Assembly: GCF_030814435.1 (NCBI RefSeq)
Contig: NZ_JAUSUW010000004.1
Location: forward strand, 346,888-410,887
Direction of reading: 5' to 3'
From: Peteryoungia aggregata LMG 23059
GTDB lineage: Bacteria; Pseudomonadota; Alphaproteobacteria; Rhizobiales; Rhizobiaceae
DNA: 64,000 bases
Every line of letters begins with the position of its first letter. The first letter of the stretch is position 1. Positions 54,760-63,268 of the stretch are shown in pieces. Below the pieces are notes generated by a model, which saw only the letters and a list, made by a program, of their open reading frames with translations, was not told the origin of the DNA and ran no database searches. The translations under genes and the position numbers were made by a program.

Positions 54760-55624
54760 GGAGAATGTCCTCCAGCTTTGCGTTGTAGCCGTCGATGTCC
54801 TTGCTGAATTCGTTGAGGTCGAACTTCACCTCACGGATCGGCGGCGAGAAGCGTCCCTTGTCGACGTCTTCCACCGCCTGATCGTAGCCGTCGCGATCCA
54901 CAGGCTTGAACTTGACGATGTCGCCGGGGCGGAAGAAGACCATGAAGTCCTTCAGATAGGACGTCGTCTGGGTCGGGTCGTAGATCGGCATCGGCGTGAT
55001 GCCGAACATCTGGTAGCCGCCAGCGCCACGCACCGAGTAGATGCAGCCGAAGCAGCCGCCATGGCCGATGGTCAGGCGCGGCGTATCGGTGCGTGGGCGC
55101 AGATATTTCGGCACCTCGATCTGCCGCTGGCGCTCGACCATCTGATACATGAAAGGCAGGCCGGAAACGAAGCCGACCATCGAGACGAACCAGGGCGAAC
55201 CGGCATGGGCCTTGATGAAGTCGTCGACCGAGGCGTAATTGTTGATCCTCGCTGCATAGTCGAGATCGGTGCCCGTGGGATCCTGATGGCGTTCGCGGAA
55301 ACGCATGAGCGTCTCATGGGTCCAGGGATCGTTGTAGAAGACAGGGATTTCGACGATGCGGGTGGAGATCACAGGCTCGGCCTTCGCCGCCGCAAGCTCG
55401 ATCGCCTGCACTTCCTTCAGAATGTCGTTGGGATGAATGACGTCGGGGTCAAACTTGATCTGGAAGGAGGCATTGGCCGGGCAGATTTCGGTAATGCCCT
55501 TGATGCCGGCCTGCCGAATGCCGCTGGTCATCGACATCGAATTGAAGAAGGCATCGAGGGACATTTCATCAGAGCATTCGACGAACAGATGTTCGTCGCC
55601 GCCGAATGTATATCGCATGGGCAT
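54749..55624 (-). CDS. pxpB: Biotin-dependent carboxyltransferase, KipI/PxpB-like subunit (long form)
   Basis: A 291-aa protein with the PxpB core SDEMSLDAFFNSMSMTSGIR, GITEICPANASFQIKFDP and HGGCFGCIYSVRGAGGYQMF. It is longer than classical PxpB (about 220 residues). The extra part ARINNYASVDDFIKAHAGSP corresponds in place to [17 protein letters not shown] in the carboxylase at 6684-10406. So it resembles the second carboxyltransferase half of urea/guanidine carboxylase more than a plain PxpB. ATG 55624 overlaps the biotin carboxylase stop (TGATG). Confidence 0.85.
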   Translation of the reverse strand: MPMRYTFGGDEHLFVECSDEMSLDAFFNSMSMTSGIRQAGIKGITEICPANASFQIKFDPDVIHPNDILKEVQAIELAAAKAEPVISTRIVEIPVFYNDPWTHETLMRFRERHQDPTGTDLDYAARINNYASVDDFIKAHAGSPWFVSMVGFVSGLPFMYQMVERQRQIEVPKYLRPRTDTPRLTIGHGGCFGCIYSVRGAGGYQMFGITPMPIYDPTQTTSYLKDFMVFFRPGDIVKFKPVDRDGYDQAVEDVDKGRFSPPIREVKFDLNEFSKDIDGYNAKLEDILHGH

Positions 55625-57006
55625 CACGCAACCTCCTTTGGTGGAACAGCGGTCTGGAACGCGGTGTCCAGCCAGGGTTCGAGGAACCGGGTGTGGACAT
55701 CGCCAGAGGCGACGGCGGGGTCTGCGGCCAGCGCCTGGTGCAACGGGATGGTCGTGGCGAGCCCCTTGATCTCCAAGGTCTGAAGCGCCTCGCTCAGGCG
55801 GGCGATGCAGCTTTCGCGCGTCTCGCCCCAGACAATCAGCTTGCCGAGCAGCGAGTCATAGAAGGGCGGCACCTGATAGCCGGCATAGAGCATGGTGTCG
55901 AAGCGGATGCCCTCGCCTTCCGGAACCGAGAGGGACTCAATCGTGCCGGGTGCCGGCAGGAAACCACGCGCCGGGTCCTCGGCATTGATGCGGCATTCGA
56001 TGGCGTGTCCCTGGACCTTGATCTCGTCCTGGCGGACCGAAAGCCGAGCGCCACCTGCAATGCGGATCATTTCCTGTACGAGATCGATGCCCGTCACCAT
56101 TTCCGTCACCGGATGCTCGACCTGGATACGGGTATTGACCTCGATGAAATAGAATTCGCCGCTCGCCTCGTCATAGAGATACTCGACCGTGCCGGCGCCG
56201 CGATATCTGACCTCGCGGGCAAGAGCGACCGCACTGGCGCAGAGTTTGGCGCGCACGGCATCCGGCAGGCGGAAGGCGGGTGCCTCTTCCCAGACCTTCT
56301 GCCGGCGACGCTGCAGCGAGCACTCGCGCTCGAAGCAGTGGACCGCATCAATGCCGTCGCCGAGCACCTGGACCTCGACATGCCGGGCGCGCGTGATGAC
56401 CTTTTCGACATAAAGTCCGCCGTCACCGAAGGCGGCGAGCGCTTCGGCGGAAGCCTGCGGGAAATGGCGTTCGAAATCCTCCATGGTCTCGGCAATGCGG
56501 ATGCCGCGACCACCACCACCGGCAGCCGCCTTGATCATCACCGGAAACCCAATCCCGGCAACAACAGCGCGGGCGGCGTCAAGATCGTCGACGCGACCAT
56601 CCGATCCGGGAACGGTCGGCACACCGGCAGCCTTGGCAACCTTGCGGGCCTCGACCTTGTCGCCGAGCAGCCGGATGGCGTCCGCACTCGGCCCGATGAA
56701 AATGAGGCCGGCATCCACCACCGCTTGCGCGAAAGCTGCGTTTTCCGAGAGGAAGCCATAGCCCGGATGAACCGCGTCGACGCCTGTCTCGACCGCCGCC
56801 TTCATCACGGCTGCGATATTGAGATAGGACTTGGCGGCAGACGGCGGCCCGATCTCGACCGAGGCATCAGCCATCTTCACGGCCAGCATGTCCCGGTCGG
56901 CGGCGGAATAGACCTGCACGGTGCGGATACCGAGGGCCTTTGCGGCCCGGATGATCCTGACCGCGATTTCACCCCTGTTGGCGACAAGGATCGAGCGGAT
57001 GGTCAT
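55624..57006 (-). CDS. Biotin carboxylase subunit (AccC-like), operon-specific
   Basis: A 460-aa ATP-grasp biotin carboxylase. N-terminal [20 protein letters not shown], glycine loop AAGGGGRGIRI at about 160-170, [19 protein letters not shown] and GHAIECRINAEDP. It carboxylates the biotin on the small carrier protein next to it using ATP and bicarbonate. Since the cell would have its own housekeeping accC elsewhere, this copy is dedicated to the local carboxyltransferase. It overlaps the carrier stop by four bases and the PxpB-like start by one. Confidence 0.92.
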   Translation of the reverse strand: MTIRSILVANRGEIAVRIIRAAKALGIRTVQVYSAADRDMLAVKMADASVEIGPPSAAKSYLNIAAVMKAAVETGVDAVHPGYGFLSENAAFAQAVVDAGLIFIGPSADAIRLLGDKVEARKVAKAAGVPTVPGSDGRVDDLDAARAVVAGIGFPVMIKAAAGGGGRGIRIAETMEDFERHFPQASAEALAAFGDGGLYVEKVITRARHVEVQVLGDGIDAVHCFERECSLQRRRQKVWEEAPAFRLPDAVRAKLCASAVALAREVRYRGAGTVEYLYDEASGEFYFIEVNTRIQVEHPVTEMVTGIDLVQEMIRIAGGARLSVRQDEIKVQGHAIECRINAEDPARGFLPAPGTIESLSVPEGEGIRFDTMLYAGYQVPPFYDSLLGKLIVWGETRESCIARLSEALQTLEIKGLATTIPLHQALAADPAVASGDVHTRFLEPWLDTAFQTAVPPKEVA

Positions 57007-57245
57007 GCCTCGACCTCGGCAATCACCTGGCCCGCCATGATCGGTTCATTGTCTTCGGCGATGAAGACGACGGCTGCACCGGCGACATCGGCGCGGATCT
57101 CGTGAAACGTCTTCATCACCTCGATGAGGCCGATCACGTCGCCAACGGCGACAGTCTCGCCATCGGCCTTGAACTCAGCGGCATCCGGAGCCGGCTTGCG
57201 GTAGAAGGTGCCGGGAAGTGGCGATCTGATCTCGAGCTTGCTCAT
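57003..57245 (-). CDS. Stand-alone biotin carboxyl carrier protein (80 aa)
   Basis: A single biotinyl-lipoyl domain without the usual linker. The biotin site is IEVMKTFHEI, lysine 45. At 80 residues it is far shorter than AccB (about 150). It sits between the PxpA and biotin carboxylase genes and overlaps the latter by four bases. It ferries CO2 to the KipI/KipA-like carboxyltransferase. Confidence 0.9.
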   Translation of the reverse strand: MSKLEIRSPLPGTFYRKPAPDAAEFKADGETVAVGDVIGLIEVMKTFHEIRADVAGAAVVFIAEDNEPIMAGQVIAEVEA

Positions 57246-57257
57246 CTTTGTCTCCGG

Positions 57258-58034
57258 TTACTTGATGATTTCGGACAGGGGCGCGATGCGAATGCCTTCC
57301 GCGACCAGCGCCTCGCGCATCTGGCGGACGATATCGAGTGCGCCAAGCGTGTCGGAATGGAAGCAGATGCTTTCAAAGGGGATGTCGATGTCCTTGCCGG
57401 TCACCGTCGTGACGGTGCCATGTGTGCAGGCGCGCACCACCTTGCGGGCAATCGCTGCAGCATCCGGGCGTCCGACATCGCGGGTAAAGACAATCGATCC
57501 GCTCTCGTCATAATCCCGGTCGGCATAGAATTCGCGCACGACGGGTTGGCCGGCCTCGATCGCTGCCCTTTCTGTGGCAGACCCTGCCATGCACAGCACA
57601 TAGGCATTGGGTGAAACGGTGCGCATATACTGGACGAAGATCTGCGCCAGTTCGGGATTGACCGCCATCTCCATGTAGAGCGCACCATGCGGCTTCACAT
57701 GCTGAAGGCTCGCGCCATGGCGGCGGGCAAATTCGCGCAAGGCCCCGACCTGATAGACCATGTCGTTGACCAGTTCGCGGGCCGTGCCATTGATCTTGCG
57801 ACGACCGAAACCCTGCAGATCGTCATAGCCGGGATGGGCCCCGATCCCGACGCCATGCTGCACGGCAGTGCGCACCGTATGGTCCATCAGATTGGGGTCG
57901 CCGGCGTGAAAGCCCGTCGCGATATTGGCGGAGCTGATCAGCCCCATCAGCACATCATCGTCCGTATCCCCGACGCGCCAGCGACCAAAGGCTTCGCCCA
58001 TATCGCAATTGATGTCCACGACTTCGAGTGCCAC
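57258..58034 (-). CDS. pxpA: 5-oxoprolinase subunit A (LamB/YcsF family)
   Basis: A 258-aa TIM-barrel-like hydrolase. Landmarks: [33 protein letters not shown] (shown in part), [33 protein letters not shown] start at GTG 58034, with AGGGA seven bases before; this gives the family length. PxpA opens the lactam ring activated by PxpBC. It is the first gene of the carboxylase-importer operon, divergent from a LysR gene. Confidence 0.9.
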   Translation of the reverse strand: MALEVVDINCDMGEAFGRWRVGDTDDDVLMGLISSANIATGFHAGDPNLMDHTVRTAVQHGVGIGAHPGYDDLQGFGRRKINGTARELVNDMVYQVGALREFARRHGASLQHVKPHGALYMEMAVNPELAQIFVQYMRTVSPNAYVLCMAGSATERAAIEAGQPVVREFYADRDYDESGSIVFTRDVGRPDAAAIARKVVRACTHGTVTTVTGKDIDIPFESICFHSDTLGALDIVRQMREALVAEGIRIAPLSEIIK

Positions 58035-58121
58035 GTTTCGTCCCTGCCTTGCCTGATTTTTGCACACAAGCTGTTGGTGCTTTTGTTTTGGTCATAAAAT
58101 GGTAGGAAGAATTAATTCATT

Positions 58122-58139
58122 TGAAAAATTCTATTTTCA
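58122..58139. promoter_or_regulatory. Candidate LysR-regulator operator
   Basis: TGAAAA-N6-TTTTCA is a perfect inverted repeat in the AT-rich divergent spacer between pxpA and the LysR gene. It suits a LysR T-N11-A-type site. Not proven. Confidence 0.4.
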
Positions 58140-58316
58140 GAAGCATCATATCGAAAATTCAGATGGCGCTACGATCGAGCCCCAAAGCCGAATGGCCCTT
58201 GAAATGAGGGATTTGGCGAGAGTGCGCCCTGGTTGCGCGGAAAAATAATTTCAATTTTTTGGAATATTCATCTGATTTTCCAATGCAGGATATCCGCGAA
58301 ACAGAATGGAATTGTG

Positions 58317-59216
58317 ATGTCGCTCAGCCTTCGCCAAATTCGCTACTTCGTCGCAACGGCAGAAGCGGGCCAGGTGTCCCAGGCCGCCGTCAACCTGGCA
58401 ATCTCGCAATCGGCGGTGACAACCGCGATCAAGGATCTGGAAGAGACGATTGGCGCTGCTCTTTTTGAGCGCACGCCGCATGGCATGGATCTGACCGGCG
58501 CCGGTCGGCGGTTTCTGTCTCAAGCCTATGAGATCCTGCAGAAGGTCGAGGAGGCGACACAGCTCAGCCTCGTTTCGGAAGAGGTCACCGGCACGCTCAG
58601 CATCGCGGCGACCTATACCGTCATCGGCTATTTCCTGCCCTTCCATATCGAGCGGATGAAACGCCAGTTTCCCGGCCTGTCGATCCAGCTCTTCGAGATG
58701 AACCGGGAATCGGTCGAGGAAGGGCTGTTGGCCAATCGCTACGACATCGCCGTGATGCTGACCTCCAACATCCTCAATCCGGAGCTGGTCGCCGAAAAAC
58801 TCCTGAGTTCGCAGCGCCGCCTCTGGGTGCCGGCACGCCACCGATTGCTGAGCGAAAGCCAGATCGGCCTGAAGGAGGTGGCCGAAGAAGACTACATCAT
58901 GCTGACAGTGGACGAGGCCTCGCACAGCTCGATGAAATACTGGAGCCAGACCCCCTACCTGCCGAAGATATCCTTGCGCACGTCATCGGTCGAAGCCGTG
59001 CGCTCGCTGGTGGCAAACGGCCAGGGCGTGGCAATCCTGTCGGACATGGTGCATCGCCCTTGGTCGCTGGAAGGCCGGCGGATCGAGACGATCACGCTGA
59101 CCGATCCGATCCCGTCGATGGATGTCGGCCTTGCCTGGAAGCGCAATGCAGAGTTTAGCCCGGCCATGGATGCGGTGCGCGCCTATTTCCGCCGCTCGTT
59201 CAACGTGCCTGAATAG
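58317..59216 (+). CDS. LysR family transcriptional regulator (of the PxpA operon)
   Basis: A 299-aa LysR regulator. HTH region MSLSLRQIRYFVATAEAGQV with AAVNLAISQSAVTTAI; the effector domain follows from about residue 90. ATG 58317 begins the conserved HTH; the upstream open frame is AT-rich leader. It is transcribed divergently from the carboxylase-importer operon and is its probable regulator, with the substrate or a metabolite as co-inducer. Confidence 0.9.
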   Translation: MSLSLRQIRYFVATAEAGQVSQAAVNLAISQSAVTTAIKDLEETIGAALFERTPHGMDLTGAGRRFLSQAYEILQKVEEATQLSLVSEEVTGTLSIAATYTVIGYFLPFHIERMKRQFPGLSIQLFEMNRESVEEGLLANRYDIAVMLTSNILNPELVAEKLLSSQRRLWVPARHRLLSESQIGLKEVAEEDYIMLTVDEASHSSMKYWSQTPYLPKISLRTSSVEAVRSLVANGQGVAILSDMVHRPWSLEGRRIETITLTDPIPSMDVGLAWKRNAEFSPAMDAVRAYFRRSFNVPE

Positions 59217-59433
59217 GGTAACGCAACAAGCGACGGCAGGCCCACCTATGTCGGGCGCAAGCATAAATCTCGTGGCGAGCCGACTGGCGGGCCATAATAA
59301 AGCAATCACATTGCTGAGCTTGTCCGTTGGCCGGGCGATACCCATCTGGGAGGGAACCGCGTTTTCGCCAAGCGTATACTGGGGTTCTCTCGGTTGGCTG
59401 TGGTCCTTTATGCTGCTTCTCCGTCTTTGAAAT

Positions 59434-59907
59434 CTACGTGCCGGACTGGGTCAGGCGCCAAAGGCTTGGCCCCTGCATGACAAGGACGCCCGCGACGACG
59501 ACAGCGGCGCCAATGAGACGAGGTAGGGTTAGCGGCTTGGCCTCAAACCCCACCAGGCCAAAATGGTCGATGGCCAGCGAAGCCAGGATTTGGCCCGCGA
59601 TGACGGCGGTCATGAAACTGGCGGCCCCCAGTTTCGGCACCAAAAGAAGTGCTGCTGTTATGTAGATCACCCCTGCGACACCGCCGATCCATATCCATTT
59701 GGGCTGGCCCGCCAGACCGGCGATCGACGGGCCTGAAACCCGAAACGCCAACATCATCGGCACAACACAAATGACGCTCACCGCCAGCGATATCATCGTG
59801 GCCCAGAGAGGATGCCCCAGGGCTCGACCGAGGGCCACATTGGCGCCGGCCTGCAAGGGCACCAGCACCCCGACCATTAGCGCAGCAAGGAAAATGACAG
59901 ATTGCAT
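59434..59907 (-). CDS. DMT family transporter (YdcZ/DUF606)
   Basis: A 157-aa membrane protein with five helices: MQSVIFLAALMVGVLVPLQA, ALGHPLWATMISLAVSVICV and others, matching the half-size DUF606 (YdcZ) transporters. It may export a metabolite. ATG 59907 is chosen; longer frame to 59949 is without support. It is divergent from a LysR gene. Confidence 0.85.
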   Translation of the reverse strand: MQSVIFLAALMVGVLVPLQAGANVALGRALGHPLWATMISLAVSVICVVPMMLAFRVSGPSIAGLAGQPKWIWIGGVAGVIYITAALLLVPKLGAASFMTAVIAGQILASLAIDHFGLVGFEAKPLTLPRLIGAAVVVAGVLVMQGPSLWRLTQSGT

Positions 59908-59997
59908 CGGGAGACCTTTCGCAGAGAGCAAGGTCTCCCGTCTATCCATCTGGTTCTCTTATTTGAAATTCAAACTTTTCCGCATATTATGCACGAT

Positions 59998-60900
59998 ATG
60001 AATAATCTTCGCGGAATTGACCTCAATCTACTTGTCGTTCTCGATGCGCTACTGGTTGAACGGCATGTGTCACGCACGGCGCTGCGCCTGAATATGAGCC
60101 AGCCGGCCGTCAGCCACGCGCTCGCACGATTGCGCTCTTTGCTCGATGATCCACTGTTTACCCGGCAAGGTGGCGGACTGGCGCCGACCATACGGGCCAT
60201 GGAATTATCGAAGCCGCTGGCGGAGGCGCTGGCCCAAATCCGGACCGTACTTGGCCCGGATAGCTTTGAGCCAGGTCGCACAAAACACACGTTCAGGCTG
60301 GCAATGTCCGACTATGGCGCGGAGATCGTCTTGCCAAACCTTTTGCGCGCACTGCAGCGCTCCGCCCCGAGTGTCGATCTTGCTGTCACCCAACTGAGCC
60401 GCGAGGGAATGATCGCCGGAATTATGGATGGAGACATCGATCTTGGACTCGGTGTGTTTCCACATTTGCCCGAGCAGATCCTTGCCGAACTTTTGCTCAA
60501 CGATGATTATGCCTGCTTAATCGACCGGGCTACACTTCCCCCATCCACGCGATCGATCGACCTGAACACGTATCTTGCCCGCCCCCATGCACTTGTGGCT
60601 GTTCACGGCGAGGCGTCGACGGAAATCGATGAAGCGATCCACGCTGCGGGATATGCCCGACGTGTTGCACTTATCGTCCCGCATTGGAGCGTGGCGCCGA
60701 AGACGATCGTGGGAACGGATCTGATTTTGACTGTGGCCCGGACCAGTCTGAAATCCTCATTGGAGGACAAACGGCTGGCCGTTCTTCCGCCGCCGATCCC
60801 GCTTCCGGCCATTCCCTTCAGTCAGATCTCACACAAAAGGCGCCGGAGCGATCCGGCACTTCGCTGGTTGCGGGAGATGATCGCTGCATCGACGGCGTGA
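59998..60900 (+). CDS. LysR family transcriptional regulator
   Basis: A 300-aa regulator. The HTH contains IDLNLLVVLDALLVERHVSR and LNMSQPAVSHALARLRSLL, the NodD/LeuO-like pattern LLDDPLFTRQGGGL. The start is ATG 59998 (an ATG at 59989 is also in frame). Only 90 bases separate it from the divergent DMT transporter gene, its probable target. Its 3' end abuts an integrase remnant on the opposite strand. Confidence 0.88.
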   Translation: MNNLRGIDLNLLVVLDALLVERHVSRTALRLNMSQPAVSHALARLRSLLDDPLFTRQGGGLAPTIRAMELSKPLAEALAQIRTVLGPDSFEPGRTKHTFRLAMSDYGAEIVLPNLLRALQRSAPSVDLAVTQLSREGMIAGIMDGDIDLGLGVFPHLPEQILAELLLNDDYACLIDRATLPPSTRSIDLNTYLARPHALVAVHGEASTEIDEAIHAAGYARRVALIVPHWSVAPKTIVGTDLILTVARTSLKSSLEDKRLAVLPPPIPLPAIPFSQISHKRRRSDPALRWLREMIAASTA

Positions 60901-61134
60901 CCCGCGCTTGGTGGGCGAGATCTCGCTCTGGTAGCGCTCCAGGAGCTGCCCGAGCGTCGTGCTTTCGAGGATCTTCGTGTCTGGGGCGGCGCCGAACCGG
61001 TCGACCTGAGCTTCCAAGTCGCGCGCCCACTTCTCGGCTTCGAGCTTGCTGTCGAATGATTTGCAACGAGGCTTCATGCCGCGACGACGCACCTGAGCTT
61101 GCCAGCGTCCTCTGAGCTTCCGGATCGTCGCCAT
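60901..61134 (-). pseudogene. Truncated phage-type integrase (N-terminal arm and core-binding part)
   Basis: The frame opens MATIRKLRGRWQAQVRRRG and continues with FDSKLEAEKWARDLEAQVDR and LGQLLERYQSEISPTKRG, typical of the N-terminal region of tyrosine recombinases. It breaks at about 60901 where the LysR gene ends; the catalytic domain with the Arg/Tyr residues is missing. A scar of a lost element beside tRNA-Ser. Confidence 0.75.
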
Positions 61135-61226
61135 GTGACCTCCAACGGATATTGAAGGTCACGCGTAGGACGCCCTTGGAGGGGTGCCAAGGATTATCCC
61201 GGCTATTTGCTTTGGGACGTCGCGCT

Positions 61227-62315
61227 CTATTCGGATACGCTCAAAAACAAAGCAACCAATGGCTCATTGATGTAGTAGTTATTCCTGCCACTTTGATGCT
61301 TCTCAAGAAAGCCATTCTCTGCAAGAGTGTCTAGATATTTTGCTGCGGTCTGTCGGGTGACGCGAAGATCATTTTGAAGATATTCGATCCGCGTGTATGG
61401 GTGCCGGAAGAGATTGTTCAACAGGTCCTGAGAATAGAGTTTCGGTAGCTCTTCCCGAATCCTCCTCTTCATTGAAGCCATCTGGTCCCGAATATTTTCG
61501 ACAAGATCTAGCGTCGTCCTCGCCGTCTCATCAACCGCTCTGAGAATGTAAACTATCCAATCTTCCCACTCTCCAGTATCACGCACATGCTGCAGAAGGC
61601 GGTAATATTCGCTCTTCGAATTATTGATCGCTCTACTGAGATATAGGATCGGAATTTCGAGCAGATCGGCTCGCGTCAAATAGAGCACATTCAGAATTCG
61701 GCCGATCCGGCCATTTCCATCAGGAAATGGATGTATGCTCTCAAATTGGTGATGAACGAGTGCCATCTTGATGAGGGGATCGAGCGACGACAAGCGATCA
61801 TCATTGATGAACCGCTCCAGGGCATCCATAGCCGCAACAATTTCCCGCTGGTCCTGCGGCGGAACATAGACAATTTGTCCGGTGCGGTCGTTCTTCAAAG
61901 CCGTTCCTGGCGTCCGCCGAAACCCATCATCTCGCTGCTTGAGAAGCTGAAACATGCCAATAATTGTTGAATTGGTAATCAAGCCCTCGAACTGGCTCAG
62001 CTGTGCAAATCCATATTTCACCGCATCACGATAGAGCGCGACCTCCTTCGCAGCCGGCGACTCGGGTCCTTCAGGAAACAGATCGGCCTGAAACAACTCG
62101 TCTTGGGTGGTGACGATATTTTCGATTTCGGAACTGGCTTTTGCTTCTTGAAGAGCAAGGGTGTCGATCAGAATGCCTTGGTTGGGTATTGCTGCCGCGC
62201 GCCCTTTCAGCTCAGCAAGAGATCTGTTGGCAGAAGCCAGGGCCTTGAGAACCTCGAGGGTCTCCAATCCGTCAATCTCTGTGAGATCGGGCAACTGGTA
62301 GGATGGCTTTAACAT
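61227..62315 (-). CDS. Fic family protein with C-terminal winged helix
   Basis: A 362-aa Fic protein. The N-terminal region contains an inhibitory helix motif SSEIEN (61-66, form S-x3-E-N). The Fic motif HPFPDGNGRIGR spans 195-206, complete for AMP transfer. The C-terminus (RIEYLQNDLRVTRQTAAKYL then NGFLEKHQSGRNNYYIN) is a winged-helix DNA-binding tail. It AMPylates a protein target, self-restrained by the inhibitory helix. The promoter has a palindrome the tail might bind. It is AT-richer than the core genome and flanked by an integrase scar and tRNA-Ser. Confidence 0.88.
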   Translation of the reverse strand: MLKPSYQLPDLTEIDGLETLEVLKALASANRSLAELKGRAAAIPNQGILIDTLALQEAKASSEIENIVTTQDELFQADLFPEGPESPAAKEVALYRDAVKYGFAQLSQFEGLITNSTIIGMFQLLKQRDDGFRRTPGTALKNDRTGQIVYVPPQDQREIVAAMDALERFINDDRLSSLDPLIKMALVHHQFESIHPFPDGNGRIGRILNVLYLTRADLLEIPILYLSRAINNSKSEYYRLLQHVRDTGEWEDWIVYILRAVDETARTTLDLVENIRDQMASMKRRIREELPKLYSQDLLNNLFRHPYTRIEYLQNDLRVTRQTAAKYLDTLAENGFLEKHQSGRNNYYINEPLVALFLSVSE

Positions 62316-62329
62316 GTGCGACTCGATGC

Positions 62330-62354
62330 GTTAAAAAATACGCATTCTTTTAAC
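62330..62354. promoter_or_regulatory. Palindromic site upstream of fic
   Basis: GTTAAAA (62330-62336) and TTTTAAC (62348-62354) form an inverted repeat; inside it ATGCGT and ACGCAT form another. A third GTTAAA copy is at 62370. The site lies 15 bases from the fic start and may be an autoregulatory operator. Confidence 0.45.
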
Positions 62355-62543
62355 ACGTCACGCCCATACGTTAAACGAAATGGGTTTGGCTTACACATCA
62401 GAAGCGAACACAGCGGATTAGCTGGCGCACCAGAATTGACCAAGCAGTGCCCCGGTTGTGGCCCTACCTAGGACAAGCAGAGACATTCAACTGTCAAGGC
62501 GATCTATATTGAATGGGGAAGCACTGGCTACCAAGGCCCACGA

Positions 62544-62633
62544 TGGCGGAGAGGGTGGGATTCGAACCCACGATACCCTTGCGAGTATGCCGCATTTCGA
62601 GTGCGGTGCTTTCGACCACTCAGCCACCTCTCC
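62544..62633 (-). tRNA. tRNA-Ser(CGA)
   Basis: The minus strand begins GGAGAGGTGGCTGAGTGG and has the anticodon stem-loop CCGCACTCGAAATGCGG with anticodon CGA. A long serine-type variable arm follows, then the T-arm GGGTTCGAATCCCA and acceptor 3' end, with CCA encoded (62544-62546). Reads UCG codons. An integrase remnant lies downstream of its 3' end. Confidence 0.95.
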
Positions 62634-62809
62634 GGTCACATTGGTCGGCGCTTGATGGCGCGGGCTGTCTCTTAGCGGCAAGTCATAGCGCGGACAGTTT
62701 ATGTCCGCGCCGCACGTGTGCCTATGGACCAACCCAAATTTTACAGTTGCGCGCTAATGAACGTTAAACCTACCTGGGCTTATTAAGCCCCCCCAGGAGA
62801 AAAACAAAA

Positions 62810-63166
62810 ATGCAAAATTTTAAAGAAATTTATTCAATCATCAAAATGCTTTGGACGAACAGCTCAATTTTCGGAAAAATATTTTTCGTCGCATCGCTAA
62901 CACAACTGTCATATATATTTATCACGGTCTTTACCATTATTTATAGCAATGAAGATGCGCTCGGGCATTCTGAAACATTGTGGATGATACTACTTCTCCA
63001 AGTCGTTATATTATTCGTGAACGTCTGGGGTTTCATCGCAGAACTGCGTGATGATGATAGCTGGTTCTGTGCGATAGGTTGGCTGGGGACGTTAGGCAAC
63101 ACAATATTTATTATCCCTCTAAAACAAATCGCTAATCTGATACCTCTCGTTATGCCAGCGACCTGA
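62810..63166 (+). CDS. Hypothetical membrane protein, AT-rich
   Basis: A 118-aa protein with three probable helices (FGKIFFVASLTQLSYIFITV, LWMILLLQVVILFVNVWGFI and LGTLGNTIFIIPLKQIANLI). ATG 62810 is preceded by AGGAG ten bases upstream. Base composition is clearly lower in GC than the rest, a sign of transfer. No family is recognised. Confidence 0.65.
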   Translation: MQNFKEIYSIIKMLWTNSSIFGKIFFVASLTQLSYIFITVFTIIYSNEDALGHSETLWMILLLQVVILFVNVWGFIAELRDDDSWFCAIGWLGTLGNTIFIIPLKQIANLIPLVMPAT

Positions 63167-63268
63167 GTGCATCTAAGCTCTCGATTTGAGAAGTCGGCGA
63201 TCACTTACTGCGTCCGTGCTATCGAACTACGCCAGACGGCGGAGATGCAATTGGCGCCCAACATGATC

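Noticed and set aside
59248..59430. 60-codon plus-strand frame with hydrophobic tail
   Set aside because: No ribosome site or recognisable family; may be a remnant but cannot be supported.
60880..61230. Attachment-site copy of the tRNA-Ser 3' end
   Set aside because: I looked for the tRNA end sequence near the integrase remnant and did not find it.
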